This document shows positions 7,819 to 15,659 of a DNA stretch of 64,000 nucleotides, piece by piece. The DNA comes from an uncultured Bacteroides sp. Lineage in GTDB: Bacteria; Bacteroidota; Bacteroidia; Bacteroidales; Bacteroidaceae. Every line of letters begins with the position of its first letter. The first letter of the stretch is position 1. Made by a program: the position numbers and the translations under genes. The notes beneath the pieces were generated by a model, which did no database searches, was not told where the DNA came from, and saw only the letters and a program-made list of their open reading frames with translations. The stretch covers positions 1-64,000 of the forward strand of contig NZ_CALDPF010000047.1 of assembly GCF_937912035.1 (NCBI RefSeq), read 5' to 3'.

Positions 7819-9534
7819 ATGAAGAAATATAGAAAACAGATTTTGATATGTGCCGGACTTGTCACACTGACTAATGTGGCGGCACAACAGCAACAGAAGA
7901 ATGACTCTACCGTAAACCGTACGGTGGTGGTAGAGAACCAGTATAATCCTGAGGTGATGGACGCATTCAAGGTGAATGTATTGCCAAAGATAGAAGAACC
8001 GGCTGTGGCGAAAACACAGATTAATTACGCATCGTCAGTACATCAGTTGAACAAGTTTCCTGTTTATCACATGGATGTTATGAACAGGGAGGTTACAGAG
8101 GATAAGGTCAGAAGAGGTTACGTGCGTCTGGCTTACGGAAACAGAAACAATACTGATTTTAAAGGCTCGTATTTGTGGAATATCACCGACAGGGATGTCC
8201 TGGATGTAATGGCTACATTCCATGGCTATTCAGGTAATATTGATGCGGGATATGATTTTGATCCGGTGACGGATATACCGACTCTTAATTACGACAAGGT
8301 GTGGAAGCATCGTTTCTTCCGTACAGGTGCTTCGCTTAAATATAGTCACGATTTCGATAAGGTGAGCATGTATGTAGGCGGTGATTTTGCATCGCAGGTA
8401 TTCAGCTATATGCCTGATGTACAGTTGTCAGCGTCATCATCACAGACTGAAGAAAAAACAGATGTACCTTCGTTCGGACATCAGTTGTTCATGTCAGGTG
8501 GTGGATATGTAGGTGTATCTTCTGTAAAAGACGCTCTTCCAGTAGAATTCGGTTTACAGACAGGATATAAGATGTTCAACCGCAAACATGGCATATATAT
8601 TCCGGGAAGCATGTCGGAGAGTGTAGTACATACTCAAGGATATATTTCAGCTGGGATTGATGACAGACAGGATGTAGGTGTATTATTGGGTATGGACAAT
8701 GTGTTCTATGACAAGTCGTTCAGCAACTATTCACTGATAAAGCTTCGTCCTTATTATTCGGTAAGTACAGAATCTGTATCTTTTACTGCCGGAGTGAATG
8801 TGGATTTCCAGATTTCGAACGATGGTGGACTGAAACTTTCGCCGGATGTAAAGTTTGATTATACATTTGCCGACAATTATGTGCTTTATGTTCATGTTAC
8901 GGGTAATACACGTCTGAATGATTTCGGAACAATAAACGGTTTCTCTCCGTTCTGGGTTCAGCCAATACAGCTTAATACTTCATACACTCCGTATGATGCA
9001 AAACTCGGTTTAAAGGCATCGCCGGTTGCGGGTTTCGGCTTAGGAATATATGGAGGATATCGTGAGACGAGAAATGAACTTTTCTCTATGCCTTATGCAG
9101 TTGGAGGAGGTATTTATAATGGAATAGCACAGGCAAAGGCGCGTGTGGCATATGCTGGTCTTTCTGTTGATTATTCTTTCAGAGATATGCTAGACTTTGG
9201 TCTTAACGGTAATTTCTACAGCTGGAATGTTCAGAAGGAAATGGAGCATCTGTTATGGTTGAAGCCACTTTATAGTATCGGATTTAATGCCCGTGCCAAG
9301 GTGTTCAAGGGCTTCCATGCAATGGTGCAATATAATTACGAAGGTCGTAAAAAAACTTTGGGTATAAAGGCTGATGCAGTGAATGAATTGAATTTAGGTG
9401 CAGAATATCTGTTCAATGACAGGGTGAATGTATTCCTGAAATTGAATAATCTGTTGAACAAAAATTATGTGACAGAAAGCGGATATCCTGTTCAGGGCTT
9501 TAATGTAATGGCGGGAGTGAGTCTGAATTTCTGA
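7819..9534 (+). CDS. Outer-membrane beta-barrel protein, TonB-receptor-like
   Basis: 571 aa with a signal peptide (about 1-22, ending AAQ), a short N-terminal linker (VVVENQYNPEVMDAFKVNV), and then alternating amphipathic strands to the C-terminus. The end GVSLNF, with terminal Phe, is a typical outer-membrane barrel signal, and the final strands (NVFLKLNNLLNKNYVTESGY) look like TonB-dependent receptors. The protein is too short for a full receptor, and a recognisable plug domain and TonB box were not found. Translated with the TPR protein (gap 5 bp). Ligand unknown. Confidence 0.8.
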   Translation: MKKYRKQILICAGLVTLTNVAAQQQQKNDSTVNRTVVVENQYNPEVMDAFKVNVLPKIEEPAVAKTQINYASSVHQLNKFPVYHMDVMNREVTEDKVRRGYVRLAYGNRNNTDFKGSYLWNITDRDVLDVMATFHGYSGNIDAGYDFDPVTDIPTLNYDKVWKHRFFRTGASLKYSHDFDKVSMYVGGDFASQVFSYMPDVQLSASSSQTEEKTDVPSFGHQLFMSGGGYVGVSSVKDALPVEFGLQTGYKMFNRKHGIYIPGSMSESVVHTQGYISAGIDDRQDVGVLLGMDNVFYDKSFSNYSLIKLRPYYSVSTESVSFTAGVNVDFQISNDGGLKLSPDVKFDYTFADNYVLYVHVTGNTRLNDFGTINGFSPFWVQPIQLNTSYTPYDAKLGLKASPVAGFGLGIYGGYRETRNELFSMPYAVGGGIYNGIAQAKARVAYAGLSVDYSFRDMLDFGLNGNFYSWNVQKEMEHLLWLKPLYSIGFNARAKVFKGFHAMVQYNYEGRKKTLGIKADAVNELNLGAEYLFNDRVNVFLKLNNLLNKNYVTESGYPVQGFNVMAGVSLNF

Positions 9535-9569
9535 TAAATTCTGATAGAATAATCACTGTTTAATAATTG

Positions 9570-9633
9570 TTTATCCCCTGTTTAGAAACTGTTTGGCAAG
9601 TACTTGCTAAACAGTTTCTAAACAGGGGATAAA
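9570..9633. repeat. 64-bp near-perfect palindrome between convergent genes
   Basis: The two 32-nt halves (9570-9601 and 9602-9633) are reverse complements except for one position (G9595 opposite T9608, a wobble pair in RNA). There is no unpaired loop. It lies in the 115-bp gap between the barrel gene (+) and the DUF3109 gene (-), so it probably terminates both transcripts, although a classical T-run is missing on both sides. It is much longer than an ordinary terminator stem. Confidence 0.9.
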
Positions 9634-9649
9634 TGTTTTATGAATAATA

Positions 9650-10231
9650 TTATATCAACTTCTGTTTCTTCAGTTCCTCTGCCACATTCTCCAATTCATC
9701 ATACCATGCCTGACCGAACTTTCTTATCAAAGGTTCTTTCAGAAATTTATAAACCGGCAGATTTTCTTTCTTTCCAAGCAGAACCGCAGCCTTACATACG
9801 TCCCATCTGTGATAGTTTACAGCCTTGAAAGGACCGTAATCGCCTATTCTGATAGGATACAGATGACAAGATATCGGTTTGTAGAAATTACATTTGCCTT
9901 CGCGATAGGCTTTTTCTATTGCGCAATAACAGTAGCCTTTCTCGTCGTAACATGTGAAAACACAATCTTTGCCGTTTACGATGGAAGTCACCAGGTCACC
10001 GTCCTGGTCAGTATAAACTACTCCCTGTTTATCTATAACCGCACGTGCTTCAGGCGAAAGATCATCCCATATCACTGGAAGTACTTCTTCCAGTTTTTCT
10101 ACCTCGTCGAGCTCTACTGGTGCGCCGGCATCACCTTCTATACAGCATTCTCCCTTACAGGCATCAAGATTGCAAAGGAACTTCTCGCGGAATACGTCGA
10201 GGCTTACTACTACATCATCTATCTGAACCAT
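9650..10231 (-). CDS. DUF3109 family cysteine-rich protein
   Basis: 193 aa with eleven cysteines in clustered patterns: CNLDACKGECC (near residue 19), DCVFTCYDEKGYCYC, GKCNFYKPISCHLYPIR and DVCKAA. This is the DUF3109 pattern, related to YkgJ-type Cys clusters thought to bind zinc or an iron-sulfur cluster. There is no signal peptide, so it is cytoplasmic. The reaction is unknown. It stands alone, with its own -7 box, and ends close to the 64-bp palindrome. Confidence 0.87.
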   Translation of the reverse strand: MVQIDDVVVSLDVFREKFLCNLDACKGECCIEGDAGAPVELDEVEKLEEVLPVIWDDLSPEARAVIDKQGVVYTDQDGDLVTSIVNGKDCVFTCYDEKGYCYCAIEKAYREGKCNFYKPISCHLYPIRIGDYGPFKAVNYHRWDVCKAAVLLGKKENLPVYKFLKEPLIRKFGQAWYDELENVAEELKKQKLI

Positions 10232-10257
10232 ATTATTATTTCTTTGAAATTCGGATG

Positions 10258-10265
10258 CAAAGTTA
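10258..10265 (-). promoter_or_regulatory. Bacteroidales -7 box for the DUF3109 gene
   Basis: Minus strand reads TAACTTTG, about 26 bp upstream of the start at 10231. Confidence 0.6.
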
Positions 10266-10313
10266 AGAAAAAAGAGGGAATTATCTGTATGTCACATGTG
10301 ATGCAGTCTCGTT

Positions 10314-11027
10314 TCAGTCAAAACGTTCGTGCAACAGATTGATTTCTTTTTTCAAAAGACTGTCGATACGGTTGAAACGGTTCCAGTCGCAATATCCTTC
10401 CACTGTACTTACGAATGAAAGAAAAACTGGATGCTCCATCTGGAAAGCATAAAATCCTTGATATACACTAGTGTTATTGAACATGTATTTCTTGATACTC
10501 TGTTTGTCAAGACTCTCAATACATCTCATAATAGCATTATTCTTCAGATTGTAATAATCGGAGATATCTTTTCTCATACGTTCTATATAACCATATGTCT
10601 GTAACAAATCCTGTAGCATCTGCTTGTCATTGATATGTTGCATCAGCTGTGAGCCTTTCAGTACTTCAAGCGCGTCTGTATCAACATTCAGAGCAGCAGA
10701 TGATGAGAAAAATTCCCAATATTTTTCTATTGTATCCGCAGGTATGGCTTCCAGTTCCATATTTGCCTCTTTCAGCATCCTGCTCATGCGGATATCGGCT
10801 TCTATCATCGAACGAGTATGTTTCAACTCTTCATAGTTGTTTGCCAGTTCCTGCCTGATGAGCTGCATGACCGAACGTATTTCTTTTTCTCTGGAATGAG
10901 TGCTTATCAGGTCACTTCCCCAAAAGGTTACTATAACGCCGGCTGCCACGATGCTGAACTGACGCAGATAGTCGCCTATACGCCATCCTTTCAGAACAGC
11001 TGCCATATATTTCCAAAATTTTTTCAT
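10314..11027 (-). CDS. Unrecognised membrane-anchored protein
   Basis: 237 aa. One hydrophobic segment near residues 24-41 (FSIVAAGVIVTFWGSDLI) follows a basic N-terminus, and the rest is helical and charged, with probable coiled coil around 47-95 (REKEIRSVMQLIRQELANN). This suggests a single-pass inner-membrane protein with a soluble helical domain. No family was recognised. It begins 17 bp beyond the gpmI terminator hairpin, so it should be transcribed separately from gpmI or by readthrough; no clear TAnnTTTG box was found. Confidence 0.75.
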   Translation of the reverse strand: MKKFWKYMAAVLKGWRIGDYLRQFSIVAAGVIVTFWGSDLISTHSREKEIRSVMQLIRQELANNYEELKHTRSMIEADIRMSRMLKEANMELEAIPADTIEKYWEFFSSSAALNVDTDALEVLKGSQLMQHINDKQMLQDLLQTYGYIERMRKDISDYYNLKNNAIMRCIESLDKQSIKKYMFNNTSVYQGFYAFQMEHPVFLSFVSTVEGYCDWNRFNRIDSLLKKEINLLHERFD

Positions 11028-11047
11028 TATGAACTTACTGTTATAAA

Positions 11048-11096
11048 AAAAGCACAGACCTCATAGGATTCCTGTCCATATGCTGTCTGTGCTTTT
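11048..11096 (-). terminator. Rho-independent terminator of gpmI
   Basis: AAAAGCACAGAC (11048-11059) pairs with GTCTGTGCTTTT (11085-11096), a 12-bp perfect stem. The minus-strand transcript continues into a T-run. Confidence 0.9.
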
Positions 11097-11124
11097 GTTT
11101 GTATCTTTAATCTATTCTGAAAGA

Positions 11125-12639
11125 TTACTTAATCAGGTCTTTTCCTGTCATATCAGCTGGCTGAGCCATACCCAAGATGTGAAGGATAGAAGGAGCAACG
11201 TCTGCCAATACACCGTTTTCAACCTTAGCGTCCTTGTTTGCTGTTACGTAAACAAATGGAACAGGGTTAAGTGAGTGAGCAGTGTTAGGAGTTCCGTCTT
11301 CGTTCAATGCGTGGTCAGCGTTTCCGTGGTCAGCGATGATGATTACTTCGTAGTCGTTAGCCTTAGCAGCTTCTACTGTATCTTTCACGCAGTTGTCGAT
11401 AGCAACAACAGCCTTTTCGATAGCTTCGTAGATACCGGTGTGACCTACCATGTCACCGTTAGCGTAGTTAACAACGATGAAGTCGTATTTCTGAGTGTTG
11501 ATAGCTTCTACCAGTTTGTCCTTAACTTCGTAAGCGCTCATTTCAGGCTTCAGGTCGTAAGTGGCAACTTTTGGAGAAGGAACCAGGATACGGTCTTCGT
11601 TGTCGTACGGAGTTTCACGTCCACCGTTGAAGAAGAATGTAACGTGTGCATACTTTTCTGTTTCAGCGATGTGAAGCTGAGTCTTTCCGTTTGCAGCGAG
11701 GTATTCGCCAAGAGTGTTCTGTACGTTTTCCTTAGGGAAGAGGATGTGTACACCTTTGAATGAAGCATCGTATGGAGTCATACAGTAGTACTGAAGTCCT
11801 GGGATAGTCTTCATACCAGCTTCAGGCATATCCTGCTGAGTAAGAACGATAGTAAGCTCTTTAGCACGGTCGTTACGGTAGTTGAAGAAGATAACTACGT
11901 CGCCTTCCTTGATAGTACCGTCGAAGTTAGCGTTAGAGATAGGTTTGATGAATTCGTCAGTAACACCTTCATCGTATGATTCCTGCATAGCCTGAACCAT
12001 GTCTGTAGCTTTCTTGCCAGTACCGTTGACGAGCAAGTCGTAAGCTTCTTTCACACGTTCCCAACGTTTGTCGCGGTCCATTGCATAGAAACGACCTACG
12101 ATAGAAGCGATTTTACCTGCTGATTTAGCGCAGTGTGCAGTAAGTTCTTCGATAAATCCTTTACCGCTCTTAGGGTCTGTGTCACGACCGTCCATGAAGC
12201 AGTGGATGAAAGTATTTTCGATACCGTATTCTTTAGCGATGTCACAAAGGCGGAACAGGTGGTCAAGTGAAGAGTGTACACCACCGTTTGAAGTAAGACC
12301 CATGAAGTGGATGTTCTTACCGTTTTCCTTAGCGTATGTGAAGGCAGAAACAACTTCAGGGTTCTGCATGATGCTTCCGTCGGCACAAGCACGGTTGATT
12401 TTCACCAAATCCTGATAAACGATGCGTCCGGCACCGATGTTGAGGTGACCAACTTCTGAGTTACCCATCTGTCCGTCAGGAAGACCTACGTTTTCGCCGC
12501 TTGCCTGCAACTGTGAGTGAGGGTAGTTAGCCAACAGGCTGTCCCAATAAGGAGTAGGAGTGTTAAAGATTACATCGTCTTTGTGATGGTCGCCGCAGCC
12601 CCATCCGTCGAGGATCATTAAAAGTGCTTTCTTTGCCAT
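11125..12639 (-). CDS. gpmI: 2,3-bisphosphoglycerate-independent phosphoglycerate mutase
   Basis: Interconverts 3- and 2-phosphoglycerate in glycolysis. It is an alkaline-phosphatase-fold, metal-dependent enzyme. It starts with MAKKALLMILDGWG (metal ligand D11) and carries the phosphoserine nucleophile in GNSEVGHLNIGAGR (S61); the C-terminal metal motif IIADHGNADHALNEDG is intact. Start at 12639 gives 504 aa, the family size; the open frame runs 17 codons further upstream but lacks family similarity there. Monocistronic: -7 box upstream and a strong terminator downstream. Confidence 0.97.
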   Translation of the reverse strand: MAKKALLMILDGWGCGDHHKDDVIFNTPTPYWDSLLANYPHSQLQASGENVGLPDGQMGNSEVGHLNIGAGRIVYQDLVKINRACADGSIMQNPEVVSAFTYAKENGKNIHFMGLTSNGGVHSSLDHLFRLCDIAKEYGIENTFIHCFMDGRDTDPKSGKGFIEELTAHCAKSAGKIASIVGRFYAMDRDKRWERVKEAYDLLVNGTGKKATDMVQAMQESYDEGVTDEFIKPISNANFDGTIKEGDVVIFFNYRNDRAKELTIVLTQQDMPEAGMKTIPGLQYYCMTPYDASFKGVHILFPKENVQNTLGEYLAANGKTQLHIAETEKYAHVTFFFNGGRETPYDNEDRILVPSPKVATYDLKPEMSAYEVKDKLVEAINTQKYDFIVVNYANGDMVGHTGIYEAIEKAVVAIDNCVKDTVEAAKANDYEVIIIADHGNADHALNEDGTPNTAHSLNPVPFVYVTANKDAKVENGVLADVAPSILHILGMAQPADMTGKDLIK

Positions 12640-12687
12640 AATTGTAATATGTTTTAGAAGTTTGAAATCCAATTTGTTTTCCGGCTG

Positions 12688-12695
12688 CAAAAGTA
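12688..12695 (-). promoter_or_regulatory. Bacteroidales -7 box for gpmI
   Basis: Minus strand reads TACTTTTG, about 48 bp upstream of the gpmI start. This places it inside the alternative, longer N-terminus and so supports the start at 12639. Confidence 0.6.
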
Positions 12696-12766
12696 CAAAA
12701 TATCTGCTTTTTGAGCGAATGTTTTGAGTATTTTTAATATGCCGGATTGAGGCTGTAGCTTTATCA

Positions 12767-13702
12767 TCAACTATTTTTCAACTGTGTGAACAGTTCTTTC
12801 TGCTTTTCGCTTAAAGATGTAGGTATATCTACATGATATGTTACTATCAAATCGCCGAATGTACCTTCTTTCTTATAAATAGGGAATCCTTTGCCACGCA
12901 GTCTGACTTTTGTGTCGTTCTGAGTGCCCGGATTTACTTTCAGTTTGACCATTCCGTCTATGGTTTTGACGTTAACGCTTCCTCCAAGGACGGCTGTGTA
13001 AAGGTCTATATCGACATCTGTGAACAGGTCGTCACCCTCACGTTTGAACTCTGGGTCCGGAGCTATCTGGAAGGTGATGTAAAGGTCGCCGTCAGGTGCT
13101 CCGTTGCTGCCTTTCTCGCCGTGACCTTTCAGCTTTATCATTTGTCCGTCGGCGATACCTGCAGGTATGGTTATACGAAGGTTCTCGCCGTTCACGCTGA
13201 AAGTCTGTTTGTGCGTGACGGCTGCCTCACGGAGTGAAAGATTCATTTGTGCTTCTATATCACCTCCACGGCTCATCATGTTGTAACTTCTTCCGCTTCT
13301 GCCCGCTGAGGCTCCATGTCCGAACAGCTGTTCGAAGAAATCGGAGAATCCGCTTGCGTTTCCTCTTCCGAATCCGCCCATGAAATCGTCGCCATTCACG
13401 GAGTACCAGTAAGCGGACTGTCCGCCTCTTTCCTGTGCTCTCTGGTATGCTTCACGTTCGGCCTTGAATTCGTCGGCATGTTTCCAGTGTTCGCCGTATT
13501 CGTCGTATTTCTTTCTTTTTTCAGGATCGCTCAAAACCTCGTTAGCTTCGTTTATCTCCTGAAACTTGTCTTTGGCGTTAGGGTCGTCTTTGTTCAGGTC
13601 AGGATGATACTTTCTGGCCATCTTACGATAGGCTTTCTTGATATCATCTTGCGAGGCATTACGTTCTACGCCCAATACTTTGTAATAATCTATAAAAGCC
13701 AT
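12767..13702 (-). CDS. cbpA: DnaJ-like co-chaperone of the CbpA type
   Basis: Hsp40 co-chaperone that stimulates DnaK ATPase; CbpA members also bind curved DNA. The N-terminal J domain (1-70) holds HPD at 33-35. A Gly/Phe-rich linker (GGFGRGNASGFSDFFEQLFGHG) and two C-terminal substrate-binding beta domains (about 120-305) follow. The zinc-finger region of true DnaJ is missing, which defines the CbpA class. 311 aa is normal. The modulator CbpM, often adjacent, is not visible here. It lies downstream of hsp20 on the same strand, with a repeat-rich 279-bp gap that holds an hsp20 terminator, so it is probably transcribed separately. Confidence 0.93.
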   Translation of the reverse strand: MAFIDYYKVLGVERNASQDDIKKAYRKMARKYHPDLNKDDPNAKDKFQEINEANEVLSDPEKRKKYDEYGEHWKHADEFKAEREAYQRAQERGGQSAYWYSVNGDDFMGGFGRGNASGFSDFFEQLFGHGASAGRSGRSYNMMSRGGDIEAQMNLSLREAAVTHKQTFSVNGENLRITIPAGIADGQMIKLKGHGEKGSNGAPDGDLYITFQIAPDPEFKREGDDLFTDVDIDLYTAVLGGSVNVKTIDGMVKLKVNPGTQNDTKVRLRGKGFPIYKKEGTFGDLIVTYHVDIPTSLSEKQKELFTQLKNS

Positions 13703-13775
13703 ATATTTTGAGTTTTTTTTAAGTTGGTGGTTTATTAATGTTTTTATGCCCGGAAATTCTTGTAAACGACCTTAC

Positions 13776-13873
13776 ATATTCTATAAATACAACCTTTGTT
13801 TTTATAAATACAAGTTATATATATAAAACTACAATCTATTGATATATAAATATAAGTTGTATTTATAGAATAT
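13776..13873. repeat. 18-bp inverted repeat with internal TATAAATACAA copies, upstream of cbpA
   Basis: ATATTCTATAAATACAAC (13776-13793) is repeated exactly in inverse at 13856-13873. The 62-bp AT-rich spacer contains a near copy TATAAATACAAG (about 13802-13813) and a weaker TATAAATATAAG (about 13845-13856). The arrangement of direct and inverted copies 74-170 bp ahead of the cbpA start looks like an operator or a transcript-level structure. No CIRCE element (TTAGCACTC-N9-GAGTGCTAA) is present. Confidence 0.7.
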
Positions 13874-13930
13874 ATGAAGGCGATTTCAAGTTCTCATAAG
13901 CTTGTTTTGAAGTTGTTGTCTTATACAAAC

Positions 13931-13963
13931 AGAGCCCCCCGTTGACTGTTGGCGGGAGGCTCT
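13931..13963 (-). terminator. Rho-independent terminator of hsp20
   Basis: AGAGCCCCCCG (13931-13941) pairs with CGGGAGGCTCT (13953-13963), with one mismatch. It lies 18 bp after the hsp20 stop. The T-run after it on the minus strand is weak. Confidence 0.75.
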
Positions 13964-13981
13964 TATTTGGTTTACCAATGA

Positions 13982-14419
13982 TTAATGTATCTCAATAACA
14001 CGATTAACCTTAGCTTTTTCTTCAGGTGAATACTTCGGCAGTTCGATAGTCAATACACCGTCTGAAACATTAGCACTTATCTTTTCCTTATCAACATTGT
14101 CAGGCAAGTAAAGTGACTGTTGGAATTTTGTGTAAGAGAACTCACGTCGCAAGTATTTCTTGTTTTCTTTATCTTTATCTTCGTTTTCAACTTTCTTTTC
14201 CATTGAGATAACAAGTTCGTTGTCGTCTCCCAAATGGATGTTGAAATCGTCTTTGGTCATTCCTGGAGCTGCAACCTCTACTTTGTAGTTCTTTTCGCTC
14301 TCAATAACATTGATTGCCGGAGCTGTAGCATTAGTCTTTTCCATCCAGTCATTATCAAAGAAATCATTAAAGATACTTGGTAACCAGTTCTGATTGTAAT
14401 ACTTTCTAATCGGCATCAT
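13982..14419 (-). CDS. Small heat-shock protein, Hsp20/alpha-crystallin family
   Basis: ATP-independent holdase that keeps unfolding proteins soluble during stress. 145 aa: a short N-terminal arm with Phe/Trp (NWLPSIFNDFFDNDW), the alpha-crystallin domain (about 36-130; VEVAAPGMTKDDFNIHL, ANVSDGVLTIELPK) and a short tail with VIEIH in place of the IxI motif. Two consecutive ATGs (14419 and 14416) can start it. AGGAG at 14429-14433 (minus strand) is spaced 9 nt from the first, a true Shine-Dalgarno, rare in this genome. The nearest -7 box is about 350 bp upstream, which implies a long leader. Confidence 0.94.
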   Translation of the reverse strand: MMPIRKYYNQNWLPSIFNDFFDNDWMEKTNATAPAINVIESEKNYKVEVAAPGMTKDDFNIHLGDDNELVISMEKKVENEDKDKENKKYLRREFSYTKFQQSLYLPDNVDKEKISANVSDGVLTIELPKYSPEEKAKVNRVIEIH

Positions 14420-14872
14420 AGTTTTAATCTCCTATATTTAAGTTATACATTTTCAATTATTTCCGAACTCTTGGTTTTTGAACCTCAAGTTCACTATTGA
14501 TATTGCAAACTGTATGCCGATGCCGGGAGTTTGAATTTTTGTCAGACGGTGTTTAATGTTTATAATCTGATTTTAAACCTTCAGGCCATTGTTTTAAATA
14601 TGTGGAAACATTATTAATATATTCACAGGTGTTGATAAAGTTGGAAGTTGACAAATTGTCATTTGATTATCTTATTTTATGTGTCAAAATGTCCTTTAGC
14701 GGACTATTACTTCTGTATTTAATGTGTTTGGGCTAGAAAAATGTTATATGGATTGTTTCGGTCGTGCCAAAGTTAGAAGGCATGAAGGCAGAGTTATTAA
14801 CAGGCTGTTAATAACGTAGGTTTTCAACAGGTTGTTAATAACTCCTGTTGATGTTGAAATCCAAGACTTGAT
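14420..14872. other. 453-bp non-coding region between rnhB and hsp20, with repeats
   Basis: No gene is visible. Contents from right to left: a stem TCAACAGG/CCTGTTGA (14824-14831 with 14844-14851); a 23-bp palindrome GTTATTAACAG-G-CTGTTAATAAC (14793-14815); a 17-bp direct repeat AACAGG(C/T)TGTTAATAAC (14799-14815 and 14826-14842); a minus-strand TAACTTTG box (14768-14775); the palindrome TGACAAATTGTCA (14649-14661); a small TGAAC/GTTCA stem (14479-14493); and the hsp20 Shine-Dalgarno. The stretch from about 14762 to 14420 would be the hsp20 leader if the box is used. Confidence 0.6.
14768..14775 (-). promoter_or_regulatory. Possible distal -7 box for hsp20
   Basis: Minus strand reads TAACTTTG. 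It is the only consensus TAnnTTTG noticed between rnhB and hsp20 and would give a 5' leader of about 340 nt. A stress-specific promoter closer to the gene cannot be excluded. Confidence 0.4.
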
Positions 14873-15475
14873 TTAGAAATCCAGCGAAAGCTGTGTATCG
14901 CCTAAAAGGTTGTAACTCAGGCGGTGATAAGGAGAAGTGCCGAATTCCTTTATGGCTTGTCGGTGTTTTTTGGTAGGATATCCCTTGTTCATATCCCATG
15001 CGTACATAGGATATTCACTGTGCAGCCTGTTCATATAGTCGTCACGATAAGTCTTCGCAAGTATCGAAGCGGCTGCTATTGAAAGATATTTTCCATCGCC
15101 CTTTACTATTGTGGTATGCGGAATGTTCTTGTATTTGTTGAAACGGTTGCCGTCTATCAGCAAATGTTCTGGAGTAATTTTCAGTTGGTCAATTGCTCTG
15201 TGCATCGCGAGGAACGAAGCGTTCAGAATGTTGATTTTATCAATTTCTTCCGGTTCTACAATACCAATTGCCCATGCCAATGCTTCCTTTTCTATAACTT
15301 CTCTAAGCTGATAGCGCTGTTTTTCAGATAGTTGCTTCGAGTCGTTCAGCATCTCATTCTTGAAGTCCTTCGGCAGAATGACGGCTGCGGCATAAACTGC
15401 TCCGGCAAGACATCCTCGTCCTGCTTCATCGCATCCGGCTTCTATAAGGTTTTCATTCAAGTATGGTAAAAGCAT
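14873..15475 (-). CDS. rnhB: Ribonuclease HII
   Basis: Removes RNA from RNA:DNA hybrids and nicks at misincorporated ribonucleotides. 200 aa, normal. The catalytic motif CDEAGRG (D16, E17) is at the N-terminus; the further acidic residue in LLIDGNR and the conserved ASILAKTYRDDYM and GYPTKKHRQAI blocks are present. Own -7 box 29 bp upstream. Flanked on both sides by the GTTAATAAC-type repeats. Confidence 0.97.
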   Translation of the reverse strand: MLLPYLNENLIEAGCDEAGRGCLAGAVYAAAVILPKDFKNEMLNDSKQLSEKQRYQLREVIEKEALAWAIGIVEPEEIDKINILNASFLAMHRAIDQLKITPEHLLIDGNRFNKYKNIPHTTIVKGDGKYLSIAAASILAKTYRDDYMNRLHSEYPMYAWDMNKGYPTKKHRQAIKEFGTSPYHRLSYNLLGDTQLSLDF

Positions 15476-15503
15476 CTTTATGGGGTTTTAAAATTTCCGG
15501 GTG

Positions 15504-15511
15504 CAAAGGTA
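15504..15511 (-). promoter_or_regulatory. Bacteroidales -7 box for rnhB
   Basis: Minus strand reads TACCTTTG, 28 bp before the rnhB start. Confidence 0.6.
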
Positions 15512-15587
15512 CGCATTTTGTTTTTTATGCAGCAATATTTATGTATGGAGTTATTAATGTGTTATTCACATACGGTGTTAAAAAGGA

Positions 15588-15627
15588 ACAGGGCTTAAAC
15601 AGCCTGTAAATACTGTTTAAACCCTGT
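15588..15627 (-). terminator. Rho-independent terminator of malQ
   Basis: ACAGGGCTTAAACAG (15588-15602) pairs with CTGTTTAAACCCTGT (15613-15627), 15 bp with one G-T. On the minus strand the stem is followed by CCTTTTTAAC, a T-run, and it lies 32 bp after the malQ stop. Confidence 0.88.
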
Positions 15628-15659
15628 CTGGTTGTTAATAACTTGATTGCGGATTATCC

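Noticed and set aside
15562..15570. Replication origin near rnhB and gyrB
   Set aside because: Only one perfect TTATNCACA site was found, about what chance gives in 64 kb of AT-rich DNA. dnaA is not nearby, and gyrB location does not mark oriC in Bacteroidetes.
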